A DNA stretch of 64,000 nt from Podarcis raffonei (lineage: Eukaryota > Chordata > Lepidosauria > Squamata > Lacertidae): assembly GCF_027172205.1 (NCBI RefSeq), contig NC_070604.1:64807023-64871022 (forward strand). Direction: 5' to 3'. A program made the translations under genes and the position numbers. Shown piece by piece: positions 35,352 through 45,702 of the stretch (within the stretch, counting starts at the first letter, position 1; every line of letters starts with the position of its first letter). The notes below the pieces were generated by a model. It was not told the origin of the DNA and did no database searches. It was given only the letters and a program-made list of their open reading frames with translations.

Positions 35352-36451
35352 GGGCATTGTTGTCTTGGAAGATGTTTAGTAGGGCCAATTCTGGGGTGAT
35401 GTCTATTACTTGCTTAGTTATTTTACATATTTCTTGTATGGCTGTTGTCCAGAATAGTTGAATTTTGGGACACTCCCACCACATGTGGAGGTATGTGCCT
35501 GTGGAGGTGCACCCTCTCCAGCATTTTGGTGAGGTTCCTGGGTGTATTAGTGCTAGTTTCCTTGGTGTTAGGTACCACCTGTAGGTGAGTTTCAGTGTGA
35601 GTTCTTTTCTTTTCGTTGATATGGATTTAAAGGGGGGTTTAGACCACATTCTGGTCCATTGAGTGGGGTTAATCTCATAGCCTATGTCATTCTCCCATTG
35701 TTTTTTGATTGCGTCTAGGGGATTTGCGGGGTTTTGGAGTAGTATTTTGTATATTGCGGATACCGTCCCTTTACCGTTTCCCTTTGTTGTTAGGAGGAGG
35801 TTTTCGAAGAACTCATAACCCACCTGCTCTCAGCAGCCAGAAACACCATAACCAGACACTGGAGAGACCTGTCAGGAGTAAGCATGGACCAATGGTACCA
35901 AATAGTATGGGAAACAGCCCTACTAGAAAAATTAACTAATAAACTGAAACTGACACAGGGACAAACAGAAGAAGACGCCTTCACCCCGGTATGGCTCCCC
36001 TTTATCACATACACAACCCAACAGGACAATGACAATAATCCACCAACAGCATACAAATCAATATGGCTAACCTGATCCAAAACACACACACACCCCCACT
36101 CACACACAAAAACAAAGATCACCACAGCCAATCACAAGCAAACAATCACACCCTAGGCCAACCCCAACCTCTCTCACCACCAAAGGAACACAAGTGAACA
36201 ACACAAGCAACGCTGACACCAAACTCTACATACATTAAACATAATAGAAACACCGCCACCCGACCCCACCCCCATCCATCTTCCCTCTCTCCACCCCCCC
36301 CTTTCTTTTTTCTTTCTTTTTTCTTCTCCCCCTAATGCCTCAACAAATGAAACGGATTTGTAAAAATGTTACATGGAAGAAGAAGAAAAAATACGAGGCA
36401 CTACACTTCTGTAAAACAAGAAAATCCTTAATAAAAAATATTTTTAAAAAA
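35352..36451 (+). mobile_element. Twin-primed L1 insertion (5' part inverted)
   Basis: Two L1 segments face each other. 35,352 to about 35,810 encodes ORF2 on the minus strand ('YRWYLTPRKLALIHPGTSPK', 'GTYLHMWWECPKIQLFWTTA'). From about 35,810 the plus strand continues the same protein ('ELITHLLSAARNTITRHWRD', 'MDQWYQIVWETALLEKL') to a TGA at 36,073-36,075, then a 3' UTR, 'aataaaaaata' and an A-run. An exact 16-bp duplication, 'aacaagggacagaaat', flanks the whole at 35,336-35,351 and 36,452-36,467. This is the classic outcome of twin priming. The L1 subfamily differs from that at 4,703-7,863. The element is a truncated, inactive copy, and the duplication is still exact, so the insertion is probably not old. 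Confidence 0.92.
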
Positions 36452-36576
36452 AACAAGGGACAGAAATTCGCCTAAGAAAGCGTTTTCCTTTACCAGAGAC
36501 AGGAAAATTATTCACCCATTGGACTGGCTCTCGTGGAACTATGAAAGCCAGGATACGCCCAACAGGACAAACGGAG

Positions 36577-36655
36577 ATTCATAGAACTGTGGAGTTGGAA
36601 GGGACCCAAAGGATCTTCTAGTCCAGCCCTCTGCAGGAGTAGCCCAGGTAAATTT
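36577..36655 (-). repeat. CR1-type 3' tail
   Basis: The antisense CR1 terminus 'ttcatagaactgtggagttg' followed by 'aagggacccaaaggatctt' and 'ctagtccagccctctgcag'. Confidence 0.65.
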
Positions 36656-36751
36656 GAAAGAATCTCTCTCTTCCTTTTCCCCCCGTCAGTCTTTTGTGGC
36701 TGGCAGTGACTTTCTTCCTCTCTGTGTCTCTCTGTACGGTTCTGACAAAAT

Positions 36752-36822
36752 AAATTCCAGCATTGCAGGGAGTTGGACTCGATGTCTTTCGTGGTCCCTT
36801 CCAACTCTCCAGTTCTATGACG
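36752..36822 (+). repeat. CR1-type 3' tail, sense orientation
   Basis: 'cattgcagggagttggactc', 'gtggtcccttccaactct' and 'ccagttctatgac' read as the sense CR1 3' end. It lies about 110 bases downstream of the NMBR exon 1 donor, in intron 1. Confidence 0.65.
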
Positions 36823-36836
36823 GACAGTCTGTCTGC

Positions 36837-36869
<33 letters not shown>

Positions 36870-36897
36870 TCGCTCTCTCTCGCTCTCGCTCTCTCCC
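36837..36897. repeat. (CT)n microsatellite with CTCG interruptions
   Basis: A CT run broken by 'ctcgctctctctcgctctcg', only about 40 bases from the NMBR exon 1 splice donor. Confidence 0.85.
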
Positions 36898-36909
36898 CGG
36901 GTGTCTCCT

Positions 36910-37480
36910 CTCCCGCCTGCCCCTCGCCTCGTCTTACCTGTCGGCGCTGAGGGCAGTGAGCGTGAAGACAGAGACGCCCACCGAGGTGAGCTGGATGGCC
37001 GGCAGCAGCTTGCAGCCCACCTCGCCGAAGAGCCAGTCCTCGAGGAAGAAGCGCGAGGCGTCGACGGGCACGCAGGTGAGCAGCAGCAGCAGGTCGCCGG
37101 CGGCCAAGCTGGAGATGAAGATGTTGGGCACGCTGCGCACGGCGCTCCTGCCCACGAAGATCTTCAGCAAGGTGGCGTTGCCCAGCAAGCCCACCGCCAT
37201 GATCAGCAGGTACAGCGAGGGCACCACGCAGCGGATGATGAAGAGCGCCCGGGCTTGATGCGACGAGGGCAGCCGCTCTGGCGCCTGGCCCAGAGCCGGG
37301 TCCGCCTCGCCGCTGCCGTTGCCGTTGCCCTCCGCTGTCAGGTTGCCCCAGGCGGACGCGCTGCTGCCCAGCCCCGTCCAGCTGAACGACATAGCCTCGC
37401 CCGTCGAAGGAACGGGGCTCTCTCCGGGTGCCCAGACTTCTGCGCCTTCCCGCACCCCCAGACGGACAGGCACAGGATGA
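36910..37480 (-). promoter_or_regulatory. CpG-rich region over NMBR exon 1
   Basis: CpG dinucleotides are dense through exon 1, far above the flanks. Such islands usually mark promoters and early exons. The open frames on the opposite strand here (for example 36,763-37,623) are a by-product of the base composition. Confidence 0.6.
36938..37392 (-). CDS. NMBR: NMBR exon 1 (N-terminus to TM3)
   Basis: The first ATG in frame is at 37,392-37,390 and gives '[15 protein letters not shown]', an extracellular N-terminus with sequons NLT and NGS. TM1 follows with '[18 protein letters not shown]', then loop 1 '[19 protein letters not shown]', TM2 with '[16 protein letters not shown]', and TM3 with '[19 protein letters not shown]' ending 'LSADR'. 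The donor GTAAGA is at 36,937. The frame stays open to 37,473, but no ATG lies upstream of 37,392, only a GTG, so I chose 37,392. The N-terminal tail is richer in alanine and glycine and longer than the human one, matching the GC-rich exon. The cysteine in 'GEVGCKLLP' is the partner for the loop 2 disulfide. Confidence 0.94.
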
Positions 37481-37860
37481 TGCGCTCAAAGGCAAACCTG
37501 TCTCTTCTTCCAAAGGAGAGCCCAGGTTTTGGACAACCCAGACGACCGTCGGGGCAAGCTTTCCTGGGATGCTTCTGCAGAAGGAAGTCCCTCCGGAGTC
37601 CCAAAGGCTTTCTGTTCAAGTAAGTGCTGTTTAGGTAGGATCTTAGTCAAGAAATCGGTATCCAGCCTGTTGGGTCTTTTGCGAGGTGAAGCAGGCGAAA
37701 AGAGTCGCGCGATTCTGCTGGGCGATGCTGGCGGCTCCTCTTTCTAGGAAAGCCTGGACGGCTCTGCTCCTCTCTTCAGAGCGTGGAGCAGCTGAGGTTG
37801 GACAGCTCCTGCCGGGCAGAAGCCGGGTTCTATTTTCCCTGCTTTCCGCGCAACACCAGC

Positions 37861-37868
37861 CCTTTATA
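37861..37868 (-). promoter_or_regulatory. Possible TATA box for NMBR
   Basis: On the minus strand the sequence reads 'cgcgcgtataaaggg', a good TATA-like match about 470 bases upstream of the start codon. It would put transcription start near 37,835 and give a 5' UTR of about 440 bases if unspliced. No transcript evidence is available. Confidence 0.35.
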
Positions 37869-38103
37869 CGCGCGAGGGTCCGCAAGGAGGAGCGAACAGT
37901 TAGAGAAAAGCCACCAACTTGGTCTCTTGGCGCTGAATGGAGGGGGCGGCTCTCCTCCTTTGCGTAGCACCCAAGTTAAAGACAGAGGCTTTCCCCGCGA
38001 CAGGGGCGGGGGAAGTGACCACAAGAGGCTGCGGCCCCAAAAGGTTTTCCAAGCTGCTGGACTTGCCTGGTCGAGTTTATGGGTTCGGGCGTAACGGCAC
38101 GTC

Positions 38104-38265
38104 TAAGGCTACAGCCCTTCTAGGCTCACTTTCCTGGGAGTAAGCCCTAGTGAACTCAGCAGACGTGGACAGCGTGGCGCTTCCAGGCTCCGATCCTATG
38201 CATACTGCCTTGGAATTGACTTCTGAGTCAGCCTGCATAGGACTGGGCTGCAAAGCTCTGTAGGA
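38104..38265. repeat. Copies of the 'cctatgcat' interspersed repeat
   Basis: 'ttcctgggagtaagccctag', 'gatcctatgcatactgcct' and 'cctgcataggactgggctgc' are blocks of the repeat noted at 22,325-22,420. Further fragments lie at 38,995-39,095 and 39,300-39,350. Confidence 0.4.
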
Positions 38266-38448
38266 ATGTTCCTTGAGACCCCAAACTGGCAGACACAAGA
38301 GTGCCGGGGTGACAGAGAGCGCCGGGCGGAAGGAGACGCTTTTCAGCCTGAAGGTTCAAATGTCCGGGGGCGGCCAAGGAAATGGAGCTGTCCGTCTCTT
38401 GGTGCTGAAAATTACTCCGGAGCCTCTCCCCATCTTAGCTTTAGACTA

Positions 38449-38675
38449 CAGTGGTACCTCAGGTTACATACGCTTCAGGTTACATACTCCGCTAACCCAG
38501 AAATAGTGCTTCAGGTTAAGAACTTGGCTTCAGGATGAGAACAGAAATCGTGCTCCAGCGGCGCGGCAGCAGCAGGAGGTCCCATTAGCTAAATTGGTGC
38601 TTCAGGTTAAGAACAGTTTCAGGTTAAGTACGGACCTCCGGAACAAATTATGGAACTTAACCTGAGGTACCACTG
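38449..38675 (+). mobile_element. Tigger-like MITE, 227 bp
   Basis: Terminal inverted repeats 'cagtggtacctcaggtta' and 'taacctgaggtaccactg' are flanked by TA on both sides (38,447-38,448 and 38,676-38,677). The body repeats 'cttcaggttaagaac'. TA duplications and CAGTGGTACC ends place it in Tc1/mariner, Tigger-like. Antisense copies of the family lie at 54,701-54,942 and 61,528-61,769. No coding capacity. Confidence 0.85.
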
Positions 38676-38688
38676 TACAGGGACATCA

Positions 38689-38760
38689 TAGAACCATAGA
38701 ATTGGAAGGGACCCCGGGGCCATCTCGGCTGCACTCCTGAATATGCTTTTGGAAGTAAAG
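38689..38760 (-). repeat. CR1-type 3' tail fragment
   Basis: 'catagaaccatagaattgg' and 'aagggaccccggggccatct' are the antisense CR1 terminus. Confidence 0.55.
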
Positions 38761-40204
38761 CCCCCCCCCCCCGCAATTTGGAGAAAACATGGCCATGGCT
38801 AGGTTCAAGCTGCGAGCCATCTTCATGACACTATAAACCGAGATCTTGCGGTTTTCCTTAGCGTTCCTGGACAGCATTACATGTATTTCCAGTCTTTGCG
38901 CGGTGTGTGTGAGCAAAGTTTTTGGTCTTGGCAGCTGCAGGACTAATGCTGTGCGACCACAAGCAGCACAAGGGGGAGGTCATCACGTTTCGTAAACATA
39001 CATCTGTGCAATCCTATACATTCCTGTCCCGAAGTATATCCCATTAAGTTCAATGGGGCCTTGCTCCCAGATGAATGAATGGCTTTAGGATTGCGCCGCA
39101 TGTGTGAAAGCGTCATCTCTCCCCCCCCCTCCCCTCGTTCTCTGCAGACAGGGACAGATTTGTCATAATGAAATACACACGGATTTGATTTCCACACATT
39201 CAAACGATCAATAACTGTCACCCTGTGTGTTTTTGTGTGTTACGGGTGATGGAGATAAGACATTGTTTCCAACATAAAGAACTGGGCCGCTGAAGTGGTG
39301 TGTCTTACCTGGGAGTTAGACACATTGGACTCAATGGGACTTACTTCTGAGTTAAGATCCCTTAGGTTGCTTGGTCAGGTCGTAGCGCTGTCCAAAAGCT
39401 CCAGCAAAGGACTTGCCGTTTTGTCCCGTTCTGGCGCCGGAGTTGTCGAAATGGCGAGAGAGCAGAATAACAGGGAGGGAAGAAGAGCGGGCAGAACCCC
39501 CAAGCCAAGGAAATGACTTTAATTACACCCCCGTTTTGATTACTCACTTCTGCTTACTAGGTGTACCCAGGCGGCTGCCAAAAATCGCACTTTTCGTTCG
39601 TTTTATAATATTCACCCATCCCAGCGATGCCACATCCCCGTGCAGTGTTATTTTTAAGCCAAAGAAAGGCCAAAGGAAAATTCCCTTCCAAAGGGCATCG
39701 CTGGTCAGGAGGACGGAGGTTTCAGTCCAACCTCAACCCACATCCTCCTAAGCACGATTTGGAGGGGTCTCTCGTTGCCGTCGGCATTATTGCTGTATTG
39801 CGTGTATTGGCACCCGATACTTTTCCACCTCCAAGGAGCCGCAAGGAGCCATTTGAACACCACACAGTCGTGCGAGGCAAAGGAGATTGAGAGACGCCGA
39901 TTCCCTGAGAGACGTGGGCCTCGCTCTCGCTGCAGTGCAGCACAGGACTTGCCCCACCTCTCGTGTAGTTAAGGTTAAAGCAAACGCCGGGCCCCGTGGC
40001 CCTCCAGATGTTGTTAGGCTACAGCCTGCCTGGTCAATGGGCAGGGGAGATGCGAGTCAGAGTCCGAACACCTGGAGGGCCGCGAAGTCCCCACCTTTTC
40101 CATCACAGTGTGTTGTTGCCAGCGTTTAAATCACCAGGACTTCGGGACTTCTTCTCCCAGAATTTGGATTGTGTGGAGAGGAGACTGTGCATGCTCCGGG
40201 GCCG
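38761..40204. other. Upstream flank of NMBR, no gene recognised
   Basis: Fragments of the 'cctatgcat' repeat and moderately GC-rich DNA. Open frames occur on both strands without similarity to known families. Confidence 0.35.
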
Positions 40205-40248
<44 letters not shown>

Positions 40249-40279
40249 TTCCTCCCTCCCTCCGTCCCTCCCTCCCTCT
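40205..40279. repeat. (TTTC)n/(CCCT)n microsatellite
   Basis: About eleven TTTC units pass into CCCT/CCGT units. Confidence 0.95.
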
Positions 40280-40644
40280 TCTACTTTTTTACTGTCAAAG
40301 GAGCAGTATCCCTGGCAGCGGGACGGGGGAGGCAGAGATGAAGCTGCAGCGGAGGTATCTCGATATCTCACTATAGCAACTCAGAAGAGTGAAGTAAGTG
40401 AGCCAAGCACCACACCTGAGGTTAGTGAGGCCACTGGGGATATGGGCCACAAGGAAGCCAATCCAGTCGGGTGGGGGCAATGTCGTGTTGCAATGAAAAG
40501 GATGATGTAGTAGGGGGTTAATCGTACACTGAAAGGGGGGGCGAGCGTCACGAACAAAATCACACCTTACCAACTATGGAAGCGTCTGCATCTTGTTGTA
40601 TATTCTTATACAATAAGAAAGCCATCCTGGAACCCCATGGTGAA

Positions 40645-40998
40645 AGATAGACAGATAGATAGATAGGTGATAGCTATAGCTATAGATAGATAGATAGATG
40701 ATAGATAGATAGATAGATAGATAGATGATAGATAGATAGATGATAGATAGATAGATAGATAGATGATAGATAGATGATAGATGATAGATAGATAGATGAT
40801 AGATGATAGATAGATAGATAGATGATAGATAGATAGATAGATAGATGATAGATAGATGATAGATAGATGATAGATGATAGCTGATAGATAGATAGATGAT
40901 AGATAGATAGATAGATGATAGATAGATAGATAGATAGATAGAGATAGATGATAGATAGATAGATAGATAGATAGATATAGATAGATAGATAGGCAGAT
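40645..40998. repeat. Long compound (GATA)n microsatellite with GATGATA units
   Basis: About 350 bases of GATA repeats are interrupted again and again by 'gatgata', giving a higher-order rhythm of three to seven GATA units then GATGATA. A short 'tagctatagctatagata' palindrome lies near its left end. No coding role. Confidence 0.95.
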
Positions 40999-41559
40999 AC
41001 TTCTGTTTTCTCCTTTGCTGCTATTTTTTATTGCTACTTGTTGGCCTTTCCCTGGTTTTGCGCTGACCTTTGGTTCTAAGCCAATAAATTATTGAATTGA
41101 AATGGTGCATTAATGGCTGGCACTCTCTTCGAAGAGCGCTGCTGCCTGCGACGCAGCTCACGGAAATTCTTCCTTTACTGTTGGGGAACCGAGAGGCGGG
41201 AGCTTGCCTGAGGCCTCAGGATGCCTCTCGCCAGGGTCCCGCAGGGTCCCCCATCCTTCCTCCTCCTTTGAGCAAACTCCCCTTGCCCAGGGATGCTGCT
41301 CTCCTTAGAGAAAAGCTACACACCCACCCTCAACTAACGCGTCTTCATTCCATCCCGTGATCATTGACTTATCATAATCAGAGTGACTGGAAGAGTTAAA
41401 AGACTTCGAACCTGCGCCTATCCATTTCGAACCTATAATCGTTGCTAGATTTTAACACCTAACTTAATGGGTCCCCAAGGAGCCCTGGGTCGTAGGAAGC
41501 CCTCCTTTGTTCTTCCCTCGGCGCTCGCACACCCGCTGCCTTCCTTCCAGACGTTGCGG

Positions 41560-42240
41560 AACTAGAACCCCCTCCTCAGCCTGCATGGCTCACAGGCTTG
41601 CTGGGATTTCTAGTTCGTCTATATCTGGAGGGAGCCCGGCTGGCGAAGGCTGTCCCAACAGATCCCTTTGGGCGCTTTGACCCCCCCCCCCTTTCGTGCC
41701 CATCTGGAATTGGGGAGCTGCTTTTTAAGAGAAGCTACATGGTCCTGGCTGTTGATAAAAGTGTCGTGAGAGACGCGCGCTTCCTTCTTGACTCGTCTGA
41801 GTCCGGCTGCGCAACTATGAGCGTCCCGGGAGAGCCGAAGCCACGCGCTGGGCGGCGGGATCCTCCGGCCTGGACTGCTGCCAGGCTGGATCTCCCTCCT
41901 CCCTCTCCGGCTCGCTCCCTTTGGGCGAGCGTCCTCTGGGCGGGGGATAGCCGCCCCTGGAGCTCTCTGCTCGGGCAGGAGCGCATTTCCCCTCCAGGAT
42001 GATCGCGACGCGCCTCCCCGGACGGTCGCCGCGGAGCAGCAGGCAGGCGCCTGGATGGGGCCCCCCAACAATGCCACGCCGGGGCTGCGGCTGGTGCGTA
42101 TCTCGCGTCTCCTCTTGTCCTACCTGCTTCCGAGGTTTCGCTTCCAGGGGCGGAAGGGGAAAGGGAAGTAGCCCGGGCAGGGAAGCTGGACTGGGCGGCC
42201 TCCACCCGACAGAGAGCAAAGAGGGCTCAGGAGAGTTTGC
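41560..42240. promoter_or_regulatory. Orphan CpG-rich island
   Basis: This stretch is rich in CpG and GC, similar to the islands at NMBR exon 1 and VTA1 exon 1, but no recognisable exon lies in it. Open frames exist on both strands (for example plus 41,598-42,002, minus 41,735-42,205), as expected from the composition. It is about 1.5 kb upstream of the GJE1 start. It could hold a 5' untranslated exon of GJE1, the start of a non-coding RNA (sense or antisense to NMBR), or a stand-alone regulatory island. 'gctggtgcgtatc' near 42,090 could act as a weak donor. Confidence 0.5.
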
Positions 42241-42329
42241 TGTGAGGTCCTGTGTGAGCTGAGGCCTCGATGGAGGGAGGGAAGACCAAGATCCGAGCAG
42301 GGCCAATGTAGGTAAGGGAGCTAAGGCGA

Positions 42330-42430
42330 CGTTTATTGTTTGTTTGTTTGTTTGTTTGTTTGTTTGTTTGTTTGTTTATACCCTGCCCATCTGGCTGGGT
42401 TTCCCCAGCCACTCCTGGCAGCTCCCAACA

Positions 42431-42470
<40 letters not shown>

Positions 42471-42640
42471 GCAATACAACATCAAACATTAAAAACTTCC
42501 CTAAACAGGGCTGCCTTCAGATGTCTTCTAAAAGTCAGATAGTTGTTTATTTCCTTGACATCTGATGGGAGGGCGTTCCACCAAGAAGGCCCTCTGCCTG
42601 TTTGGCCTTCCCACCAGCTTTCAGGAAAGTTGTCCTATCA
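42330..42640 (-). repeat. L2-like LINE 3' end with (TTTG)n and (AAT)n
   Basis: A (TTTG)n run (about 42,336-42,376) leads into 'ataccctgcccatctggctg' and 'ggtttccccagccactcct'. An (AAT)n run (42,432-42,468) follows, then 'cctaaacagggctgccttca' and 'tggtgggagggcgttcca'-like sequence. This is the antisense 3' part of the L2-clade LINE common in lizards. Confidence 0.65.
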
Positions 42641-43670
42641 AAGCAGCATACAAGTTATCTTCAGTGGTGTATTCAGTTTGGTAATGAGGGGAGATAGATC
42701 TCCCCTCATAGATCTCAAGAACCATGTTGAGGTTTACAGAACATGATGCCACCTGGGAGGTGGAGATGTTTGAAAAGGAATCCTGGGAAGTCACAGAGGG
42801 CTGGGGGAATTGCTTTCCCTGTTGCTTGAAATTCGTTTCAAACTACAATCCTCATGGCATCCCACATTACTAATCTTTCATATGGTAAGTTGCCTGTAAT
42901 GGGGTAGGTGGGGAGGAAGCTAATACATTTAATATTAATAATAACAATTCAATACTACTACTACCACCACCAATACTAGCTGAGACGTTTTCATCCTCAA
43001 ACTTAATTTTGCCCAGAATGTGTTGCAAAGCAAATATAGTTTCTGGAGGCTTTTTTCTTCTGTCTTCTGGAGCTCTTCCAAATGAGTCTGTCTGCTCAGC
43101 CAGCATTTGCCAGTGCACATGGGGTGCTTTCAGGAACAGTGCGGGTGGCACCAGCCCAAAATAAAGTCTGCTTGAAAATTAAATAATGACTCTCCCGGGC
43201 TATCTCTTTCTCAGGGCACTGCACCAGCTCCTGCTGTTTCTGCTATGTTACATTAACGGTGGGCAAAGCAGGCATCTGGACAGGCCCTAGGAGCCAAGCC
43301 AGGAGGGTCATGTGTTTCTAGCACAACAAGGGGATTCCGTGGCCAGTTGCACGTTCTCCATCCTATTGTGTCGCCGGCTGCTAGTTTATGGGGTTTGGGT
43401 GAAGGTTTTTGCTGACAACGTTCAGTGGGGATTATTGGGCAGGCCACATGTACACAGCCTTTGTTTGGGCCTTTTCTTCTCCCTCCCTGAAAGTGTAAGG
43501 TTAATTGGGGCCCCAGAGATAAAAAAAAATTATAATTGTGCAGTGACAAGAGTTTTTCATAGGAAAGGTCAGGAGAGAGTAATAGCATCAGAATGAGCCT
43601 GAGGACAGCAAATTGGCAATGAGGCGTAGGGATTATACCACAATTGCACTAGGAGAACATCTTACAAGAC

Positions 43671-43709
43671 ATGTCTTTAAATTACATCAAGAACTTCTAT
43701 GAAGGATGT
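43671..43709 (+). CDS. GJE1: GJE1 exon 1 (N-terminus)
   Basis: The ATG begins 'MSLNYIKNFYEGC', identical to the start of human GJE1 as I remember it. The donor GTAAGT starts at 43,710. Reading on into the intron gives unrelated residues, which supports ending the exon at the cysteine codon. Thirteen codons. The N-terminal helix of connexins lines the channel pore. Confidence 0.93.
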
Positions 43710-44636
43710 GTAAGTATGGATGGGATAAGAAGTGCTAGAGAAAGAATAATAATCTCATTACGAGGACAGGTTTTCAGGGTTGGTCGCAAACAATTTATGA
43801 ACTACAGTGGTTCAAAACAACATCCCCAGCATACAAAATGGCATTTTTCTTCAGAGAAAGCATGTTTTATTACTAGCATTTTCCTCTTGCTCTGCAGCAC
43901 GTCTTACAAATGCTGCATATAAGCTGACATTACTTTTAAGACTAAATAAGAGTTGATTTTAATGATACCATTGTATTTGTTGCATCAGTAAGTGATCAGA
44001 ACTGTATGTGAAACACTGTATGGGAACCTGTATGGCTGTATGTGTGGAACAGCTAGATGTATGAAGGTTTCCAGTTTCTGAAGTTGCATACTGGAATTAG
44101 AAATTGATGGATCTGGAGTACATAGGTGTTGTCCTCGGAGTGATGAGTCACAGGTTACTGGAGGGGGAGGGGAAGCTTTATAAAATAATCCCTTAGATGA
44201 AATCTCTGTGAAGGGAGCCTTCTATAGCATGGCGGTACATGTGTTGGCCAGGGTCCAAAAAACGCCTCCCAATAGGCAGCTGATGCAGTCAGAGAGGGAC
44301 TGTGATTGGAAGAGAAAATCAGTTGACATTTACTGTAAGAGGGGCTCTTCAGACCTCACCTCTTATGTGGAAATGCCCCCTTCAAATCAATGCTGGCCTT
44401 AGATTGACTTGAGTCAATGAAACTGACAGTGTGTTTACTCACTGACTCAGTTATCCAGTACAACACAGCTTTCAGATTAATGTTTGGTGAAGGGTGTGCA
44501 GAAAGTGTCTGCAATTCTGAACAAAATATATTATATAGATATACATTATTAAGATACATCTTGAATACTACTAATGCTTTTGATTCCTCCCTGCTCCCCA
44601 TTCTTTCCTACTTAACCTCCATGTGATTCTTTACAG

Positions 44637-44819
44637 CTTAGGCCTCCAACAGTGGTCGGTCAATTCCACACACTCTTCTTTGGCTCAGTCCGAATGTTTT
44701 TCCTTGGTGTTTTGGGTTTTGCTGTCTACGGCAATGAAGCCTTACACTTCAGCTGTGAGCCAGACAAGAGGGATATTAATCTATTTTGTTACAACCAATT
44801 CAGACCTATAACCCCACCG
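44637..44819 (+). CDS. GJE1: GJE1 exon 2 (TM1 and first extracellular loop)
   Basis: After the acceptor 'tctttacag' the exon reads 'LRPPTVVGQFHTLFFGSVRM', then TM1 'FFLGVLGFAVYGN', then loop 1 'EALHFSCEPDKRDINLFCYN' and 'QFRPITPP'. The donor GTAAGT begins at 44,820. The middle cysteine of the connexin loop 1 triplet is absent, with isoleucine in its place. 61 codons. Confidence 0.95.
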
Positions 44820-45149
44820 GTAAGTCTTCTTTACTCTTGTAAAAGGTAGGATGTAGCCTATGACATTAGTCAAAATGTCCCTGAAAGATTTAAGGGCACC
44901 GAATGAAGTTGTAGGCTGAGATGGTAGCATTTTGAGCAGTGCTACTTCAGACTGCAGGCAGGCAACTGAGAGCATAAGTGGTGACATGCTAGACCAGCAT
45001 AAAGGCCTAGCCAGTCCAACTTCCTGTTCTCAGAATGGCCAATCAAAATGCCCACAAGCAAAACATGAATGCAAGAGCAGTTTCCCATTTGTGATCACCA
45101 GCAACTGGTATTCAGAGGCATATTGCCTTCAGCATTGGAGCCACTGATG

Positions 45150-45330
45150 GCCTTACCATCTACACATTTGTCTTAAGTCTCTTTTAAATCTGTCCAACTT
45201 TGTGGCCATCACTGCATCTGGGAGTAGCAAATTCCATAGTTTAACCATGTGCTGTGTTTTGTCTGTCCTGAAATTCTCAGCTTTCATTGCATTTTCTGAA
45301 TGCTCCTGAGTAGGTAGAACGGGAATGAGC
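45150..45330 (-). repeat. CR1/L3-like LINE fragment in GJE1 intron 2
   Basis: Antisense LINE landmarks: 'gtggccatcactgcatctgg', 'agcaaattccatagtttaac', 'catgtgctgtg' and 'tttgtctgtcctgaa'. Confidence 0.6.
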
Positions 45331-45702
45331 AGGGGTACACACCAGTTATGTCTGCTCAAACTGACCCTTTCCTTTCACTGTTCTATACATCTTAGCTCAG
45401 ATGTTTACATATGCTCTGTTAGAGACAGATTTAGGGCAGTTCAAGTGTGGGAGCACTGGACACACAGCCGAAAAGGACGCCTTCTCAAGGAGACGGATAA
45501 GCACTTCCCTGGTTCTTGGAAGGAGGAGTGCAGGCTTTGACGTGGTCCTAGAGTCCTCCTGCCTCCTTCCCAAAGCTGGGCAAGCACTTGTTGTTAGTAT
45601 AATACCATCCATGTGCACTGTGCTTTCCAAAATCAAAAGACAAATCCATGTTCCAAAGAGCTTACAATCAGGAAAACAACACAAAAGAAGCTAAGGGACA
45701 TA

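Larger units (their letters stand above)
24989..37392 (-). other. NMBR: NMBR gene, coding span (three exons)
   Basis: This is the neuromedin B receptor, a class A G-protein-coupled receptor of the bombesin-receptor family that couples to Gq in the plasma membrane. The three coding exons (455, 349 and 399 bases) give 400 codons plus stop in my count, close to the 390 residues of human NMBR. All splice sites are GT-AG. The exon 1/2 junction splits the arginine codon of the DRY motif and exon 2/3 is in phase 0. Intron 1 is about 9.4 kb and intron 2 about 1.8 kb. The C-terminus separates it from GRPR and BRS3, because '[17 protein letters not shown]' and '[14 protein letters not shown]' follow the human NMBR tail. 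All seven transmembrane segments are present and nothing looks broken. Confidence 0.95.

Noticed and set aside
35314-35823. A possible host gene on the minus strand of NMBR intron 1.
   Set aside because: The sequence is the reverse-transcriptase tail of L1 ORF2, and the last residues of the frame are read from the host flank beyond the target duplication.
36763-37623. A 286-codon frame on the plus strand across NMBR exon 1.
   Set aside because: It is antisense to a certain exon in a CpG-rich region, starts in a CT microsatellite and has biased composition. It is a shadow of NMBR.
40645-40998. A CRISPR-like repeat array.
   Set aside because: The units are simple GATA repeats with no unique spacers of constant size, and this is a vertebrate genome.
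41598-42306. Three long frames (134, 156 and 163 codons) on both strands in the orphan CpG island.
   Set aside because: High GC removes stop codons in all frames. None shows recognisable protein sequence, so I list the island and not a gene.
43671-43922. An 83-codon single-exon protein starting at the GJE1 ATG.
   Set aside because: Only the first 13 residues match GJE1. A perfect GTAAGT donor follows, and the continuation is intronic.
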